A DNA stretch of 64,000 nt from Propionispira raffinosivorans DSM 20765 (GCF_000381065.1 NZ_KB905840.1:62001-126000), one strand, 5' to 3'; numbered from the stretch's first letter, positions 1-9,248 are shown. Notes: generated by a model from the sequence alone, not told the origin. Translations and numbers: made by a program.

Positions 1-473
1 ATCAAATCAATTGATAACTCAATATCGATATCTGCCCTAAATTCACCCGAGGCAATGCCTCGTTTTAAAATATGATGAGAATCAAGACGACGTGGCTTGA
101 AATAGCGTTGTAAGTAAGCTTCTGCCAGGCCGGTATCGGATTGTCCATGACCAATTAAGGCGGTTAAGATTTTACCTTCGTGCGTATTTAAAAAATTTGC
201 CAAGTTTGTTGCCTGCAGCGTAATATCTTTAATCGCTGAGCCAGTATCAGGCGGCGGAAGTTTTGCCGAAGCCGTTGCCATAAAGCTGTCCATGATTACC
301 GCGGCTTTATTTGGCCACCATTTATAGATTGTGGCTTTACTAACTTTGGCTCGTTCCGCTATTTTATCAACGGTTATCGCAGCAAAATTATTTTCGAGCA
401 GTAAATCATAGGAAGCGGCTAGTATAGCTTGTTCTGTCTGTGCACTACGGGGGCGTCCAGTTTTTTTATTCAA
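1..473 (-). CDS. TetR/AcrR family transcriptional regulator (3' end cut by window edge)
   Basis: This is the N-terminal part (about 157 residues) of a TetR-type repressor; the gene continues past the left edge. The protein opens with the TetR pattern GRPRSAQTEQAIL, followed by a helix-turn-helix containing TVDKIAERAKVSKATIYKWW (residues about 35-54). The start is a TTG at 473, chosen because GGGAGG lies 7 bases upstream and no in-frame ATG fits. It is transcribed away from the MFS exporter at 656. Two palindromic operators at 564-626 lie between the two genes, so it most likely represses itself and the exporter. The ligand is unknown. Family call is firm; the target is inference from the arrangement. 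Confidence 0.9.
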   Translation of the reverse strand, partial: MNKKTGRPRSAQTEQAILAASYDLLLENNFAAITVDKIAERAKVSKATIYKWWPNKAAVIMDSFMATASAKLPPPDTGSAIKDITLQATNLANFLNTHEGKILTALIGHGQSDTGLAEAYLQRYFKPRRLDSHHILKRGIASGEFRADIDIELSIDL

Positions 474-563
474 TAAAATACCTCCCAATTTATGGCCTGT
501 ATTATAAAACTATACGTACATTATATAAAATAAAATTAAATTTGGGAAGCGAATAAAAAAAAC

Positions 564-626
564 TTTACAAAACTGAACGTTTAGTTTATTATTAAATTAA
601 TAAAACTAAACGTTCAGTTTTGTAAA
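564..626. promoter_or_regulatory. Twin TetR-type operators in a large inverted repeat
   Basis: The arms 564-591 and 598-626 are inverted copies of each other apart from a one-base indel. Each arm holds an 18-base near-palindrome, AAACTGAACGTTTAGTTT on the left and AAACTAAACGTTCAGTTT on the right. They sit between the divergent TetR gene (start 473) and MFS gene (start 656), the classic place for TetR operators. Binding is inferred. Confidence 0.75.
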
Positions 627-655
627 AGAAATAATAATGAATAGAGGTAGGAATA

Positions 656-1846
656 ATGAATATAAAATCTCAGGAAAATCAAAAAATTCCGCAGTGGTTG
701 ATGCTTATGCTGGCAATAGCCTGTGGTGTTATTGTAGCAAATTTATATTTTGCGCAGCCGCTCATCGGACCAATCAGCCTGGCGTTAGGCATTTCACCAC
801 AGCTATCAGGAATGATTGTTACGTTGACACAAATTGGTTATGGACTAGGGCTTCTGTTTATCGTGCCGCTGAGTGATCTGATCGAAAATAGAAAATTAAT
901 TTTGTCCGTATTGGTGATTCTGTTACTGGCATTGCTGGCTCTCGTCGTAATTCCAACAGCAAGCATATTTTTCATCGCATCTTTTTTTATTGGAATAGGT
1001 GCTGTTGCTGTTCAAATTTTAGTTCCGTATGCGGCGTATCTCAGCTCCGATGAGCAACGCGGACGGGCTGTAGGAAATGTAATGAGTGGTTTATTATTTG
1101 GTATTATGCTGGCCAGACCAGTAGCCAGCTTTATTACGGCAGCCTGGGATTGGAATGCAGTTTTTATTTTAGCGGCAGTTTTGATTGTATTGATCATGGT
1201 CATGCTTAGAAAATATCTTCCTGAACGAAAGCCAGTACCTACGATGAAGTATGGACAACTGATCAAATCGTTATGGGGCCTTTTTACAACAATTTCTATT
1301 TTAAGACGTCGTGCCATCTACCAAGCGTTTTTATTCAGTGCCTTTAGTCTTTTTTGGACTGTTATGCCTTTGTGGCTGGTAGATGCGTTTGCTTTATCAC
1401 AAAATGGTATAGCTTTGTTTTCTTTAGCTGGAGTTGCTGGTGCGCTTGCCGCTCCAATTGCGGGAAGACTTGCTGACCGAGGCTGGACACGTTGCTTGAC
1501 GGGGGCAGCTTTTATACTTGGATCATTCGCCTTTTTGTTAACACATTTTTTGCAAGATACGGTTTTTGCTTTACCTATTTTGGTTGTGGCTGCTATTGTG
1601 TTAGATATGGCGGTTTCTGGAAATTTAATTTTAGGACAGCGAGCTATTTATTCTTTGGGAAGTGAAATACGAGGTCGGTTGAATGGTATTTTTATGGCAA
1701 TATTTTTCCTCGGTGGAGCGGTTGGTTCTGCTATAGGCGGCTGGTCTTATGCACAGTATGGATGGTTTTTTACATCTATAATTGGGCTGAGCATGCCGCT
1801 GGCTGCCTTTGTTTATTATCTTACAGAACAAAAAAATAAAGCATGA
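656..1846 (+). CDS. Major facilitator superfamily (MFS) exporter
   Basis: This 396-residue polytopic inner-membrane protein of the 12-helix MFS_1 type has hydrophobic segments throughout. The N-terminal stretch NLYFAQPLIGPISLALGIS and the loop PLSDLIENRKLI (the MFS motif-A region between helices 2 and 3) place it among drug/metabolite antiporters of the DHA1 kind. The ATG at 656 follows GAGGTAGG with about 4 bases of spacing. It is divergent from a TetR gene with twin operators between them, which suggests substrate-induced efflux. The substrate cannot be told from sequence. A Rho-independent terminator follows at 1888. Confidence 0.85.
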   Translation: MNIKSQENQKIPQWLMLMLAIACGVIVANLYFAQPLIGPISLALGISPQLSGMIVTLTQIGYGLGLLFIVPLSDLIENRKLILSVLVILLLALLALVVIPTASIFFIASFFIGIGAVAVQILVPYAAYLSSDEQRGRAVGNVMSGLLFGIMLARPVASFITAAWDWNAVFILAAVLIVLIMVMLRKYLPERKPVPTMKYGQLIKSLWGLFTTISILRRRAIYQAFLFSAFSLFWTVMPLWLVDAFALSQNGIALFSLAGVAGALAAPIAGRLADRGWTRCLTGAAFILGSFAFLLTHFLQDTVFALPILVVAAIVLDMAVSGNLILGQRAIYSLGSEIRGRLNGIFMAIFFLGGAVGSAIGGWSYAQYGWFFTSIIGLSMPLAAFVYYLTEQKNKA

Positions 1847-1887
1847 ACAATTTTTCCCTGCTATAAACGATATCTTTATACAACAAG

Positions 1888-1936
1888 GGCTGTGCAGCCG
1901 CAGATTTATTTGCAGATGTACAGCCTCTTTTTTATT
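1888..1936 (+). terminator. Rho-independent terminator after the MFS gene
   Basis: A 9-bp stem GGCTGTGCA / TGTACAGCC (one G-U pair) is followed by TCTTTTTTATTT. It lies between convergent genes and overlaps the 3' end of the acyltransferase gene. Confidence 0.7.
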
Positions 1937-3140
1937 TGGTGTGTTTAAGTTTTTGATGGGCAAAATCCAAAATAGGTTTTTCCAGGTAGTACCACGATAA
2001 AGAAGCAATTGCATAGGTTAAGAGTAAAGAAATTCCCATAATAGTGATCCAGCTGGAAAAATCTTTGAGGGGAGATGGGATATGGTTTGGTGCAGCAAAT
2101 ATCATTACAAGTGTCATGATAATATAATGCCAAATGTAAATGCCAAAGGAAATTTTAGCGGTATAACGAGAAAATGGGTTATCTAGAATATGACCAATAA
2201 TTTTACTATAAGGAACTGTTGCAACGACTATTCCTATGCTTAAAGCAAGAAATGGATAATAATATGGTTGATTTTGCCAGCTGAAACCAAAATCAAGGGT
2301 TGTTTTTTGTGTCCATAAAATCATTATAAATGAAAAAAGTCCAACAAGGGAAAGTAAATCAAAAAAATGAAAACCAGCTAATTTTTCTCGAATTATTTGA
2401 TGTTTACTGAACCATACCAAAAAGCCCGCAGCAAAAATTCCGATTATATAGTGAGCGAAAAACCCGATTGGATTGTAATTCGGCATCCAATATTTGGCGC
2501 CCCCCACAACACCATATTGCCAGCCCCGGTTAATGTTATCCGGCTGGCAATACATTTGAATGAGGCTGTTTAAACCAAAAATTACCAGCAATACAATAAA
2601 CCAATAATACAGGGCTTTGCGAAAGGTATGGCGTTTTCCTAAGTAAAATAAGCCAGTCATGAAAAATGGCAGAAGTATATATGAAAAAACCTCAAAACTA
2701 ATGGACCATAAGGGACCGTTTAGTTCTGGTACAGGGAAAAACGTTGTATAATGGAATCCACCAGTAAACGTAAGGGCAGTTAGGAAGCGCAAAAGGCGGT
2801 TTGGTGAATTTGGCAAAAATAACATTTCTAAAAATAGAGACACGGCTATGACAAGATAAAAACCAGGTATAATACGGGCGGCCCGTCGCAAGGTATACTC
2901 TCGTAAATTCGGCAGCGGTTGATTGTCTAAATAGTGTTTCCAAAAAGGATAGGCAAGCAAGGTGCCGCTTAAAACAAAAAAAATACTGACGCCGGATGGT
3001 GCTGTAATCCAAAAAGCTCGCTGGAGCGCCGCTAAAAATTCATTGGTTGCTGCTATACCAAAACGTTGTACCATGTGATGAAAAACTACCAGCAAGCAGG
3101 CAATGGTTCTTATACCATCCAATCCTAAAAATCTTGACAT
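1932..3140 (-). CDS. Acyltransferase 3 family membrane protein (OafA/YrhL type)
   Basis: This integral membrane O-acyltransferase of 402 residues has about ten hydrophobic helices and the family's conserved N-terminal block: LDGIRTIACLLVVFHHMVQ with the His pair, then FFVLSGTLLAYPFW. Members transfer acetyl or other acyl groups to cell-surface sugars, peptidoglycan or exopolysaccharide. The target here is unknown because no glycan-synthesis genes are adjacent. The ATG at 3140 is preferred over an upstream in-frame GTG (3152), because GAGGTGAT lies about 7 bases before the ATG. It is convergent with the MFS gene. Confidence 0.88.
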   Translation of the reverse strand: MSRFLGLDGIRTIACLLVVFHHMVQRFGIAATNEFLAALQRAFWITAPSGVSIFFVLSGTLLAYPFWKHYLDNQPLPNLREYTLRRAARIIPGFYLVIAVSLFLEMLFLPNSPNRLLRFLTALTFTGGFHYTTFFPVPELNGPLWSISFEVFSYILLPFFMTGLFYLGKRHTFRKALYYWFIVLLVIFGLNSLIQMYCQPDNINRGWQYGVVGGAKYWMPNYNPIGFFAHYIIGIFAAGFLVWFSKHQIIREKLAGFHFFDLLSLVGLFSFIMILWTQKTTLDFGFSWQNQPYYYPFLALSIGIVVATVPYSKIIGHILDNPFSRYTAKISFGIYIWHYIIMTLVMIFAAPNHIPSPLKDFSSWITIMGISLLLTYAIASLSWYYLEKPILDFAHQKLKHTK

Positions 3141-3521
3141 GTTGTAGATCACCTCAATTTATTTATGAATATACTAGTTTACACTATAGCACTGAGCTAA
3201 AAGGTATTCTATAGATTTAACACCTTTTGGAGTGCTGTTTCAATATTGAATAAAAAATCATAAATATGCTGAAATAATATTACACGATTTTGCTTTTTTC
3301 GTTAAATTAAAATAAATAGTTTTTTCATAATTCTTACGTAAGATCTATTCATCTAGCTATAGTTTGTAAATTTTCAACAGGAAAATAAAAAATATCTTAG
3401 AAGGACAAAAGGGCTTTGATGTGGTATTCTAGATAATAACATCCTTTGTTTTGAATTGCTTGTAATTATTTCGTATTGATTTTGAATAAGGGGAGATGTA
3501 GTAGGACAGAGGTGTTTTGTT
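3141..3521. other. AT-rich intergenic region without a gene
   Basis: This region lies between the divergent acyltransferase and CHAP-protein genes and must hold both promoters. I see no convincing ORF. The only structured site noticed is a short palindrome CTTACGTAAG near 3334. The ribosome site for the CHAP gene is AGAGGTG just before 3522. Confidence 0.5.
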
Positions 3522-4496
3522 ATGCAGAAGGTTCTTGTATTTATAGGAGTTTTTTTTGCTTGCTTTTATGCTAGTGCATATGGTGCCAGCTGGCAGGGAC
3601 TGCCTGATGGAATTTGTGCAAAGTATGCTGCCCAGGAATTTGGAAAAATTGCACCTCAACCAGGCGTAAATTGGCTGAAATACAATTATGATTGGGTACT
3701 GCAGGCAAGGCAGGCAGGCTGGGTTGTTAAGACGAGCGTTCGAGAGGTGATACCAGGTGCTATTGTTGAGTGGCAGGGACTTAAACGCGATGGCGGTCAT
3801 GTTGCAATCGTCAGGCGAGTTTTGGCAAATCGTATTATAGTGGAAGAAATGAACGTAGGAACTACTACGGGAACGGCTGTGTATAATTTTGGCGGGGAAA
3901 GCCATCAATCACCGGTGACAGATGGTTGGAATAAAATCAGCATACGTTCTATTTTATATAGTGATCTTTTGAAAATGGATAATAAAAAATTTATGGGATA
4001 TATCTGGCCGGTACGACAAAGTGACTATGAGCAAAATCCAGATAAATATACAGTGTCTTCTGTGGATCAGATGAAGACGAAAGAACCTCGTTATAAGAGC
4101 TTCAAAGAGTATTGGGCGCCAACATATATGATTAAGGAATTTGATAAAATAGCACCAGCTCCTGGAGCCAATTGGACTGGTAATGTGAAAGAATGGATTC
4201 AAAATGCTCAGGCGGCAGGCTGGGTGACGGCTTTAGACTGTAATGAAGTACAAATCGGCACAATCACGATACAATATAACCCAGTGGACAAATTAGTTAA
4301 GGTTGGTCTTATCTGTGCGATCAAGAAGGATTTGCTTACGATTGACTTACGAAAAAGCGATTTGTCACCTTTTCGCGAAACTGTAACAATAAGTGATTTG
4401 CAAAAGCCAGATAAAGAAGGCTATCTGCTGCTTGGTTGTATTTTGCCAGTAAGGCAAAACCCTTCAGGGCTTCCAACAAATAGTATCAATAAATAG
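3522..4496 (+). CDS. Secreted CHAP-domain protein with a degenerate second repeat
   Basis: This 324-residue protein has a signal peptide (about residues 1-21, ending ASAYG). Residues 24-115 look like a CHAP (NlpC/P60-superfamily) amidase/endopeptidase domain: catalytic Cys32 in DGICAKYA, His93 in GGHVAIV and a polar residue near Asn111. Such enzymes cut peptidoglycan crosslinks. Residues about 195-300 repeat the first half (EFDKIAPAPGANW against EFGKIAPQPGVNW), but the Cys position is Ala and the GGHVAIV block has become LVKVGLI. The second copy is therefore probably inactive and may bind rather than cut. The ATG at 3522 follows AGAGGTG. It appears to stand alone, with a terminator after it. 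Confidence 0.75.
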   Translation: MQKVLVFIGVFFACFYASAYGASWQGLPDGICAKYAAQEFGKIAPQPGVNWLKYNYDWVLQARQAGWVVKTSVREVIPGAIVEWQGLKRDGGHVAIVRRVLANRIIVEEMNVGTTTGTAVYNFGGESHQSPVTDGWNKISIRSILYSDLLKMDNKKFMGYIWPVRQSDYEQNPDKYTVSSVDQMKTKEPRYKSFKEYWAPTYMIKEFDKIAPAPGANWTGNVKEWIQNAQAAGWVTALDCNEVQIGTITIQYNPVDKLVKVGLICAIKKDLLTIDLRKSDLSPFRETVTISDLQKPDKEGYLLLGCILPVRQNPSGLPTNSINK

Positions 4497-4505
4497 ATTG
4501 ATTAA

Positions 4506-4549
4506 AATAAAAGCTAGAGATGTTTTTCGTCTCTAACTTTTATTTTTTT
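4506..4549 (+). terminator. Rho-independent terminator after the CHAP gene
   Basis: The stem AAAAG-C-TAGAGA pairs with TCTCTA-A-CTTTT (one mismatch) around a TGTTTTTCG loop and is followed by a T-run. Confidence 0.8.
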
Positions 4550-4906
4550 GATAATGGCTGATTATCAGAAAATATAATACTTTTAACGATTTTTTTGTGT
4601 ATTGTGTATAAAATGAAAAAATTTATTAGAAAATGCTATAAAACTAGGTGGTATTTTTTTTATTTTAGGCGTATAATAACGTGAAAGCATCGCTTTGATA
4701 GTTTAATTCTATCGATAAAGACGATTTAAATGGGTTAAGCGTAAAAGGAGGCCGATATTCTGAGAAGACTTTTTGCAAAGCAGCAGAATGCGCCAATTTG
4801 TGAATATAAGCACTTTCATATATAGCGCGATAGTTTTTATAGGAAGACATGTAACAGGTTTTATGTGTATACGAATTCATATGAGCTGAAAGCAGGTGTA
4901 GGCATT
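4550..4906 (+). promoter_or_regulatory. Upstream region of the first dctA copy
   Basis: About 350 bases without a convincing gene. From 4670 (CGTATAATAAC) for roughly 60 bases it aligns without gaps, at many positions, to the region from 6357 upstream of the second dctA copy, so control sequence was duplicated along with the gene. The distance from this block to the start codon is about 237 bases here and 178 in copy two. I cannot name the regulator. Confidence 0.5.
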
Positions 4907-6193
4907 TTGAAAAAAGATTTTTTTAAATCATTGCATTTTCAGGTTTTTGCGTCTATTATCATTGGGATTTTAGTGGGATATTTATATCCGTCTGTTGGTG
5001 AAAGTATGAAACCTTTAGGGGATGCATTTATAAAACTTATTAAAATGATTATTGGACCAATTATTTTTTGTACAATTGTTTGTGGAATAGCAGGCATGGG
5101 CGATATGAAAAAAGTGGGACGTGTGGGTGGTAAAGCTTTGCTTTATTTTGAAGCGGTTACAACGAGTTCACTTTTTTTTGGCATTTTTTTAGTGAATTGG
5201 CTACAACCAGGGGTTGGCATGAATGTAGATGCTAGTACACTGGACTCTGCCTCGGTAGCAATGTACACAACGGGCGCGCAAACCCACACGGTCGGTGAGT
5301 TTTTTATGAATATTATTCCAAATACCGTAGTGGATGGTTTTGCGAAAGGTGAAATTTTACAGATCCTCTTAGTTTCGGTTATGTTTGGCTGGGCTTTATC
5401 AAAGTTTGGTGAAAAAGGGAAAATGCTTTTAGGCGTAATTGGTGATGTATCTCGTGTGTTTTTTGGTATTGTTGATCTTATTATGCGTTTGGCACCAATT
5501 GGTACATTCGGGGCGATGGCTTTTACAATCGGTAAATATGGGATTGCATCCTTAGGTCCTTTGATGAAGTTATTAGGAACTTTTTACTTTGCTTGTTTCT
5601 TATTTATTGTTTTGGTTGTTTGGCCGATTGCCAAATGGGCAGGAATTAGTTTTACAAAATATATTGCTTATTTTAAAGAAGAATTGTTGGTCGTGTTTGG
5701 TACAGCATCTTCCGAAAGTGTTTTACCTCGCATGATGGAAAAATTGGAACGAGTTGGCTGCTCCAAATCGATTGTAGGGCTTGTTATACCAACGGGCTAT
5801 TCATTTAATTTAGATGGGACATCTATTTATTTGACAGTTGCAGCTATCTTTTTAGCGCAGGCGACGAATACCGATCTTACGTTTATGCAGCAATTTACAA
5901 TTATTGCAGTTTTGCTGTTAACATCAAAAGGTGCTTCGGGTGTTACCGGCAGTGGATTTATTGTATTGGCGGCAACCTTATCGACAATTCCTTCCATTCC
6001 GGTAGGTGCCTTGGCGCTTATCTTTGGTGTGGACCGTTTTATGACACAAGGTCGAGCACTTACAAATCTGATTGGTAATGGGATTGCCACATTTGTTGTA
6101 GCAAAGTGGGAAAATGAATTAGATGTGGAAAAACTGCAGAAGGTGATGTATGAGCATAAAGAACCGGAGGTAGAGCCGGCTCATACTGTATAG
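4907..6193 (+). CDS. dctA: C4-dicarboxylate:cation symporter DctA (copy 1)
   Basis: This inner-membrane carrier of the DAACS/glutamate-transporter fold takes up succinate, fumarate, malate or related acids with protons or sodium. Family signatures are [20 protein letters not shown] near the N-terminus and, in the transport core, [37 protein letters not shown] and [13 protein letters not shown]. These match DctA more closely than GltP. The start is taken as TTG 4907 rather than an upstream ATG (4865), because GCAGGTG-ggN-TTG is conserved at the same place before the second copy. The next gene is a near-identical paralogue. A strong terminator follows at 6207. Confidence 0.85.
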   Translation: MKKDFFKSLHFQVFASIIIGILVGYLYPSVGESMKPLGDAFIKLIKMIIGPIIFCTIVCGIAGMGDMKKVGRVGGKALLYFEAVTTSSLFFGIFLVNWLQPGVGMNVDASTLDSASVAMYTTGAQTHTVGEFFMNIIPNTVVDGFAKGEILQILLVSVMFGWALSKFGEKGKMLLGVIGDVSRVFFGIVDLIMRLAPIGTFGAMAFTIGKYGIASLGPLMKLLGTFYFACFLFIVLVVWPIAKWAGISFTKYIAYFKEELLVVFGTASSESVLPRMMEKLERVGCSKSIVGLVIPTGYSFNLDGTSIYLTVAAIFLAQATNTDLTFMQQFTIIAVLLLTSKGASGVTGSGFIVLAATLSTIPSIPVGALALIFGVDRFMTQGRALTNLIGNGIATFVVAKWENELDVEKLQKVMYEHKEPEVEPAHTV

Positions 6194-6206
6194 AATTCAT
6201 TGAATG

Positions 6207-6256
6207 AAAAAGACTCCTGTTATGATGTTTTAACATCATAACAGGAGTCTTTTTTT
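6207..6256 (+). terminator. Rho-independent terminator between the two dctA copies
   Basis: A perfect 17-bp stem, AGACTCCTGTTATGATG with its complement, encloses a short TTTTAA loop and is followed by a T-run. It means the two copies are separate transcription units. Confidence 0.92.
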
Positions 6257-6534
6257 GAAAAATATAGACGTTGATATATAAATTTTATCTATTGCATGAT
6301 AGAAAAATTTAATAAATCAAGTAGGCTTTACTAGCTAGTAATTTTACTGTTTTTATCGTATAATAACATCAATGCATTCGTATGATAACTTATTGCTATT
6401 GTCATGCTGTTTAAATTTGAATAGGATAAAGGGAAGGAATTTATCTTATTACAGTACAGAGTGTTTTGTGAGTTCACGAAATGAAAATTTTTTATGTATA
6501 TAGTTTATAAAAATTAAAGGCAGGTGTGGGTAAT
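6257..6534 (+). promoter_or_regulatory. Upstream region of the second dctA copy
   Basis: No gene is seen here. The block from 6357 matches the region upstream of the first copy, including CGTATAATAAC and the final AGGCAGGTG...TTG ribosome site. It presumably contains a promoter and a site for a shared regulator. Confidence 0.5.
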
Positions 6535-7824
6535 TTGAATAAAAGTTTTTTTAAGTCATTGCATTTTCAAGTCTTTGCATCCATTATTATCGGTATTTTA
6601 TTAGGATACGTATATCCATCTGTAGGCGAAAGTATGAAGCCTTTGGGTGACGCATTTATTAAATTGATTAAAATGATTATTGGCCCAATTATTTTTTGTA
6701 CGATTGTTTGCGGAATAGCAGGTATGGGGGATATGAAAAAAGTGGGGCGCGTGGGTGGTAAAGCTTTGCTTTATTTTGAAGCGGTTACAACTTTTTCGTT
6801 GTTCTTTGGTATTTTTTTAGTAAACTGGCTCCAGCCAGGTGTTGGCATGAATGTAGATGTAAGCACGTTGGATGCATCATCGGTGACAATGTATGCGAAT
6901 GGCGCTCAAAGTCATACGGCCGGTGAGTTCTTTATGAATATTATTCCGAATACGGTGGTAGATGGGTTTGCCAAAGGCGAAATTTTGCAGATCCTTTTAT
7001 TTTCGGTTATGTTTGGTTGGGCGCTATCAAAGTTTGGTGAAAAAGGGAAAATGCTATTGGGTGTAATCGGCGATGTATCCCATGTGTTTTTTGGTATCGT
7101 TGATATCATTATGAAATTAGCACCAATTGGTACTTTTGGTGCAATGGCCTTTACAATTGGTAAATATGGCATCGCATCGTTAGGCCCGTTGATGCAATTA
7201 TTGGGGACTTTTTATCTTGCCTGTTTCTTATTTATTATATTGGTCATTTGGCCGATCGCTAAATGGGCAGGTGTTAGCTTTACGAAATATATTGCTTATT
7301 TTAAAGAAGAACTATTGGTTGTTTTTGGAACGGCATCTTCCGAAAGTGTTTTGCCTAGAATGATGGAAAAACTTGAGCGAGTTGGCTGTTCTAAATCGAT
7401 TGTCGGGCTCGTTATACCAACCGGCTATTCGTTTAATTTAGATGGGACATCTATTTATTTGACAATTGCGGCTATCTTTTTAGCTCAGGCTACGAATACG
7501 GATCTTACGGCGATGCAGCAGTTCACGATTATTGCGGTGCTGCTGCTGACATCCAAAGGTGCATCTGGTGTTACCGGCAGTGGCTTTATTGTTTTGGCAG
7601 CTACATTGTCCACGATACCGACCATACCAGTTGGAGCACTGGCTCTTATTTTTGGTGTTGATCGCTTTATGACGCAAGGCAGAGCCCTTACGAATTTGAT
7701 TGGCAACGGCATTGCAACTTTTGTAGTTGCGAAATGGGAAAATGAACTTGATGTAAATACAATGAAACGAGAAATGTATGGCATTCAAGAAGAAGAACTG
7801 GATCCAGCGAAAATCTCTGTATAG
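6535..7824 (+). CDS. dctA: C4-dicarboxylate:cation symporter DctA (copy 2)
   Basis: This tandem paralogue of the gene at 4907 is nearly identical in protein sequence apart from scattered conservative changes and a divergent C-terminal tail ([20 protein letters not shown] against [19 protein letters not shown]). The same DAACS core motifs are present, so it should import C4-dicarboxylates or similar acids. The TTG at 6535 is preferred (conserved AGGCAGGTG upstream); a GTG at 6526 is the alternative. DNA differences from copy 1 are mostly synonymous, but a stretch of about 41 bases near 6747-6787 is identical. Each copy has its own promoter region and terminator, so the two may respond to different conditions. 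Confidence 0.85.
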   Translation: MNKSFFKSLHFQVFASIIIGILLGYVYPSVGESMKPLGDAFIKLIKMIIGPIIFCTIVCGIAGMGDMKKVGRVGGKALLYFEAVTTFSLFFGIFLVNWLQPGVGMNVDVSTLDASSVTMYANGAQSHTAGEFFMNIIPNTVVDGFAKGEILQILLFSVMFGWALSKFGEKGKMLLGVIGDVSHVFFGIVDIIMKLAPIGTFGAMAFTIGKYGIASLGPLMQLLGTFYLACFLFIILVIWPIAKWAGVSFTKYIAYFKEELLVVFGTASSESVLPRMMEKLERVGCSKSIVGLVIPTGYSFNLDGTSIYLTIAAIFLAQATNTDLTAMQQFTIIAVLLLTSKGASGVTGSGFIVLAATLSTIPTIPVGALALIFGVDRFMTQGRALTNLIGNGIATFVVAKWENELDVNTMKREMYGIQEEELDPAKISV

Positions 7825-7828
7825 AAGC

Positions 7829-7861
7829 AAAAAAGCCTGCGAATTTTCGCAGGCTTTTTTG
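7829..7861. terminator. Bidirectional Rho-independent terminator
   Basis: The stem AAAAAAGCCTGCGAA / TTCGCAGGCTTTTTT has A- and T-runs on either side. It serves the convergent dctA copy 2 and HxlR genes. Confidence 0.9.
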
Positions 7862-7867
7862 TTGAAA

Positions 7868-8212
7868 TTATTGTATTAAGGAAACTTCCAGGTGGGGATA
7901 ATATTTTATTGACCAATTTTCCATTTCTTTTAATATTTTAGTAAGATCTCGCCCTTCAGTAGTGAGTGAATACTCAACTTTGGGTGGCACTTCAGCATAA
8001 GCTATTTTACGAATTAAGCCAGCTAGTTCTAATTCTTTTAGTTTTTCATTTAATACTTTTTGGCTAATTCCATTTGTGATACGCTGGAGTTCTAAAAACC
8101 GTTTTGGTTTCTTGTATAAATGACATAGTATGACAGCTTTCCATTTGCCTCGAATAAAATCCATTGCGAAATCTAAGCGACATACATAGTTTTTGCCATT
8201 ATAATCAATCAT
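7868..8212 (-). CDS. HxlR family redox/aldehyde-type regulator
   Basis: This 114-residue winged-helix protein has the HxlR core: CRLDFAMDFIRGKWKAVIL, RFLELQRITNGISQKVLNEK and a basic wing ending PKVEYSLTTEGRDL. Cys11, just before the first helix, is at the position used by HypR/YodB-type members to sense electrophiles or oxidants. The ATG at 8212 is chosen because GGCAGG lies 7-8 bases upstream; a longer ORF from 8242 lacks a ribosome site. It is divergent from the flavoprotein gene at 8565, with repeat copy A between them. Control of the flavoprotein is inferred. Confidence 0.88.
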   Translation of the reverse strand: MIDYNGKNYVCRLDFAMDFIRGKWKAVILCHLYKKPKRFLELQRITNGISQKVLNEKLKELELAGLIRKIAYAEVPPKVEYSLTTEGRDLTKILKEMENWSIKYYPHLEVSLIQ

Positions 8213-8258
8213 TTTAGTACCTGCCTTTACGTGTAGATTCAATCAGCTTTTGTTATTA

Positions 8259-8375
8259 TGTAGAACGCAATAAAGAACATCCAATCTATCAGTCTGTCAG
8301 GAATGGGGTAAGGGCATCGTTTGCTTCCTACGTAACGCCCGCCATACCCATTCCTGACGATTGCCATGTATATGT
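8259..8375 (-). repeat. Dispersed palindromic element, copy A
   Basis: This intergenic element of the five-copy family lies in reverse orientation relative to copies B and C. The stem arms GTCAGGAATGGGGTAAGGGC (8296-8315) and the inverse of GTCAGGAATGGGTATGGC flank the conserved loop (inverse of ACGTAGGAAGCA). The left end keeps TAGAACGCAATAAA of the terminal inverted repeat; the right terminal repeat is degenerate, so the right boundary is approximate. It sits between hxlR and the flavoprotein gene. Confidence 0.85.
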
Positions 8376-8564
8376 CTGAAACAGTGCTGTCTTAAATTGA
8401 ATCGATATTTTTATCATAACAGATTGAAGGCGTAAGATATAGTGATTTCAATAAATCTTACCTAAAAGTAAGGAAACTAACTTAAAAGTGCGTACTTGTT
8501 AATTAATTGATGGAGTTCTATACTAAGGATAAGTTTGAACTTAGTATTTGGGGAGGTTGAGCAG

Positions 8565-9200
8565 ATGAAAGTTGTTGCTTTTAATGGAAGTCCGAATAAA
8601 AATGGAAATACCTATGAAGCGATTAAAACGGTGGCAGAAGAGTTAGAAAAAGACAATATTGATGTCGAAATTGTGCATGTGGGCAATAAAGTTATTCGCG
8701 GTTGTTTAGCTTGTGGCGGATGCCGTCGCAATATGAATGAAAAATGTGTAATAGAAAAAGATGAAGTCAATGAATGGATTCAAAAAATGAAAGAAGCCGA
8801 TGGCATAATCTTAGGTTCACCAGTACATTATGCAGCAATTGCTGGTACCATGAAGTCGTTTTTAGATCGTGCTTTTTTAGTAACTTCGGCAAATGGTGGA
8901 ATGCTTCGGCATAAAGTTGGTGCCAGTGTTGTGGCCGTCAGACGGGCAGGCGGAATTCCAACATTTGATCAGCTGAATAATTATCTGAACTACTCAGAAA
9001 TGGTGATGCCAACATCAAATTACTGGAATGTAGTCTTTGGTACAGCGCAAGGTGAGGCTAAACAAGACGACGAAGGGCAGCAAATCATGCATGTCCTTGG
9101 TGAAAATATGGCCTGGCTCATGAAATTAGTTGAATATGGCAAAGATCATGTAAAAGCTAAGGAAAGAAAAGATAAAATATATATGAATTTTATTCGATAA
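8565..9200 (+). CDS. Iron-sulfur flavoprotein / NADPH-dependent FMN reductase family
   Basis: This flavodoxin-fold protein of 211 residues has the FMN phosphate-binding loop FNGSPNKNGNT (residues 6-16). Four cysteines follow (47, 50, 53 and 61) in GCLACGGC...EKC, the C-x2-C-x2-C-x7-C pattern of archaeal and clostridial Isf proteins that carry a [4Fe-4S] cluster near FMN. LGSPVHYAAIAGTMKSFLDR is the usual flavin-contact segment. The expected role is electron transfer or quinone/oxidant reduction in the cytoplasm. The start is ATG 8565 with GGGAGG 8 bases upstream. It is divergent from the HxlR regulator. A terminator follows. Confidence 0.85.
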   Translation: MKVVAFNGSPNKNGNTYEAIKTVAEELEKDNIDVEIVHVGNKVIRGCLACGGCRRNMNEKCVIEKDEVNEWIQKMKEADGIILGSPVHYAAIAGTMKSFLDRAFLVTSANGGMLRHKVGASVVAVRRAGGIPTFDQLNNYLNYSEMVMPTSNYWNVVFGTAQGEAKQDDEGQQIMHVLGENMAWLMKLVEYGKDHVKAKERKDKIYMNFIR

Positions 9201-9202
9201 GT

Positions 9203-9248
9203 AATAAAATAACCGTCAGTATAGTAATATACGGGCGGTTATTTTATT
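9203..9248 (+). terminator. Rho-independent terminator
   Basis: An AATAAAATAACCG / CGGTTATTTTATT hairpin with a weakly structured loop follows the flavoprotein stop codon. Confidence 0.75.

Noticed and set aside
637-876. A 79-codon ORF overlapping the start of the first MFS gene
   Set aside because: It is an out-of-frame shadow of the exporter gene and ends after 240 bases without any domain signal.
3334-3343. Palindrome CTTACGTAAG in the gap before the CHAP gene
   Set aside because: It is a single 10-base site in AT-rich DNA with no second copy or clear promoter relation; chance is likely.
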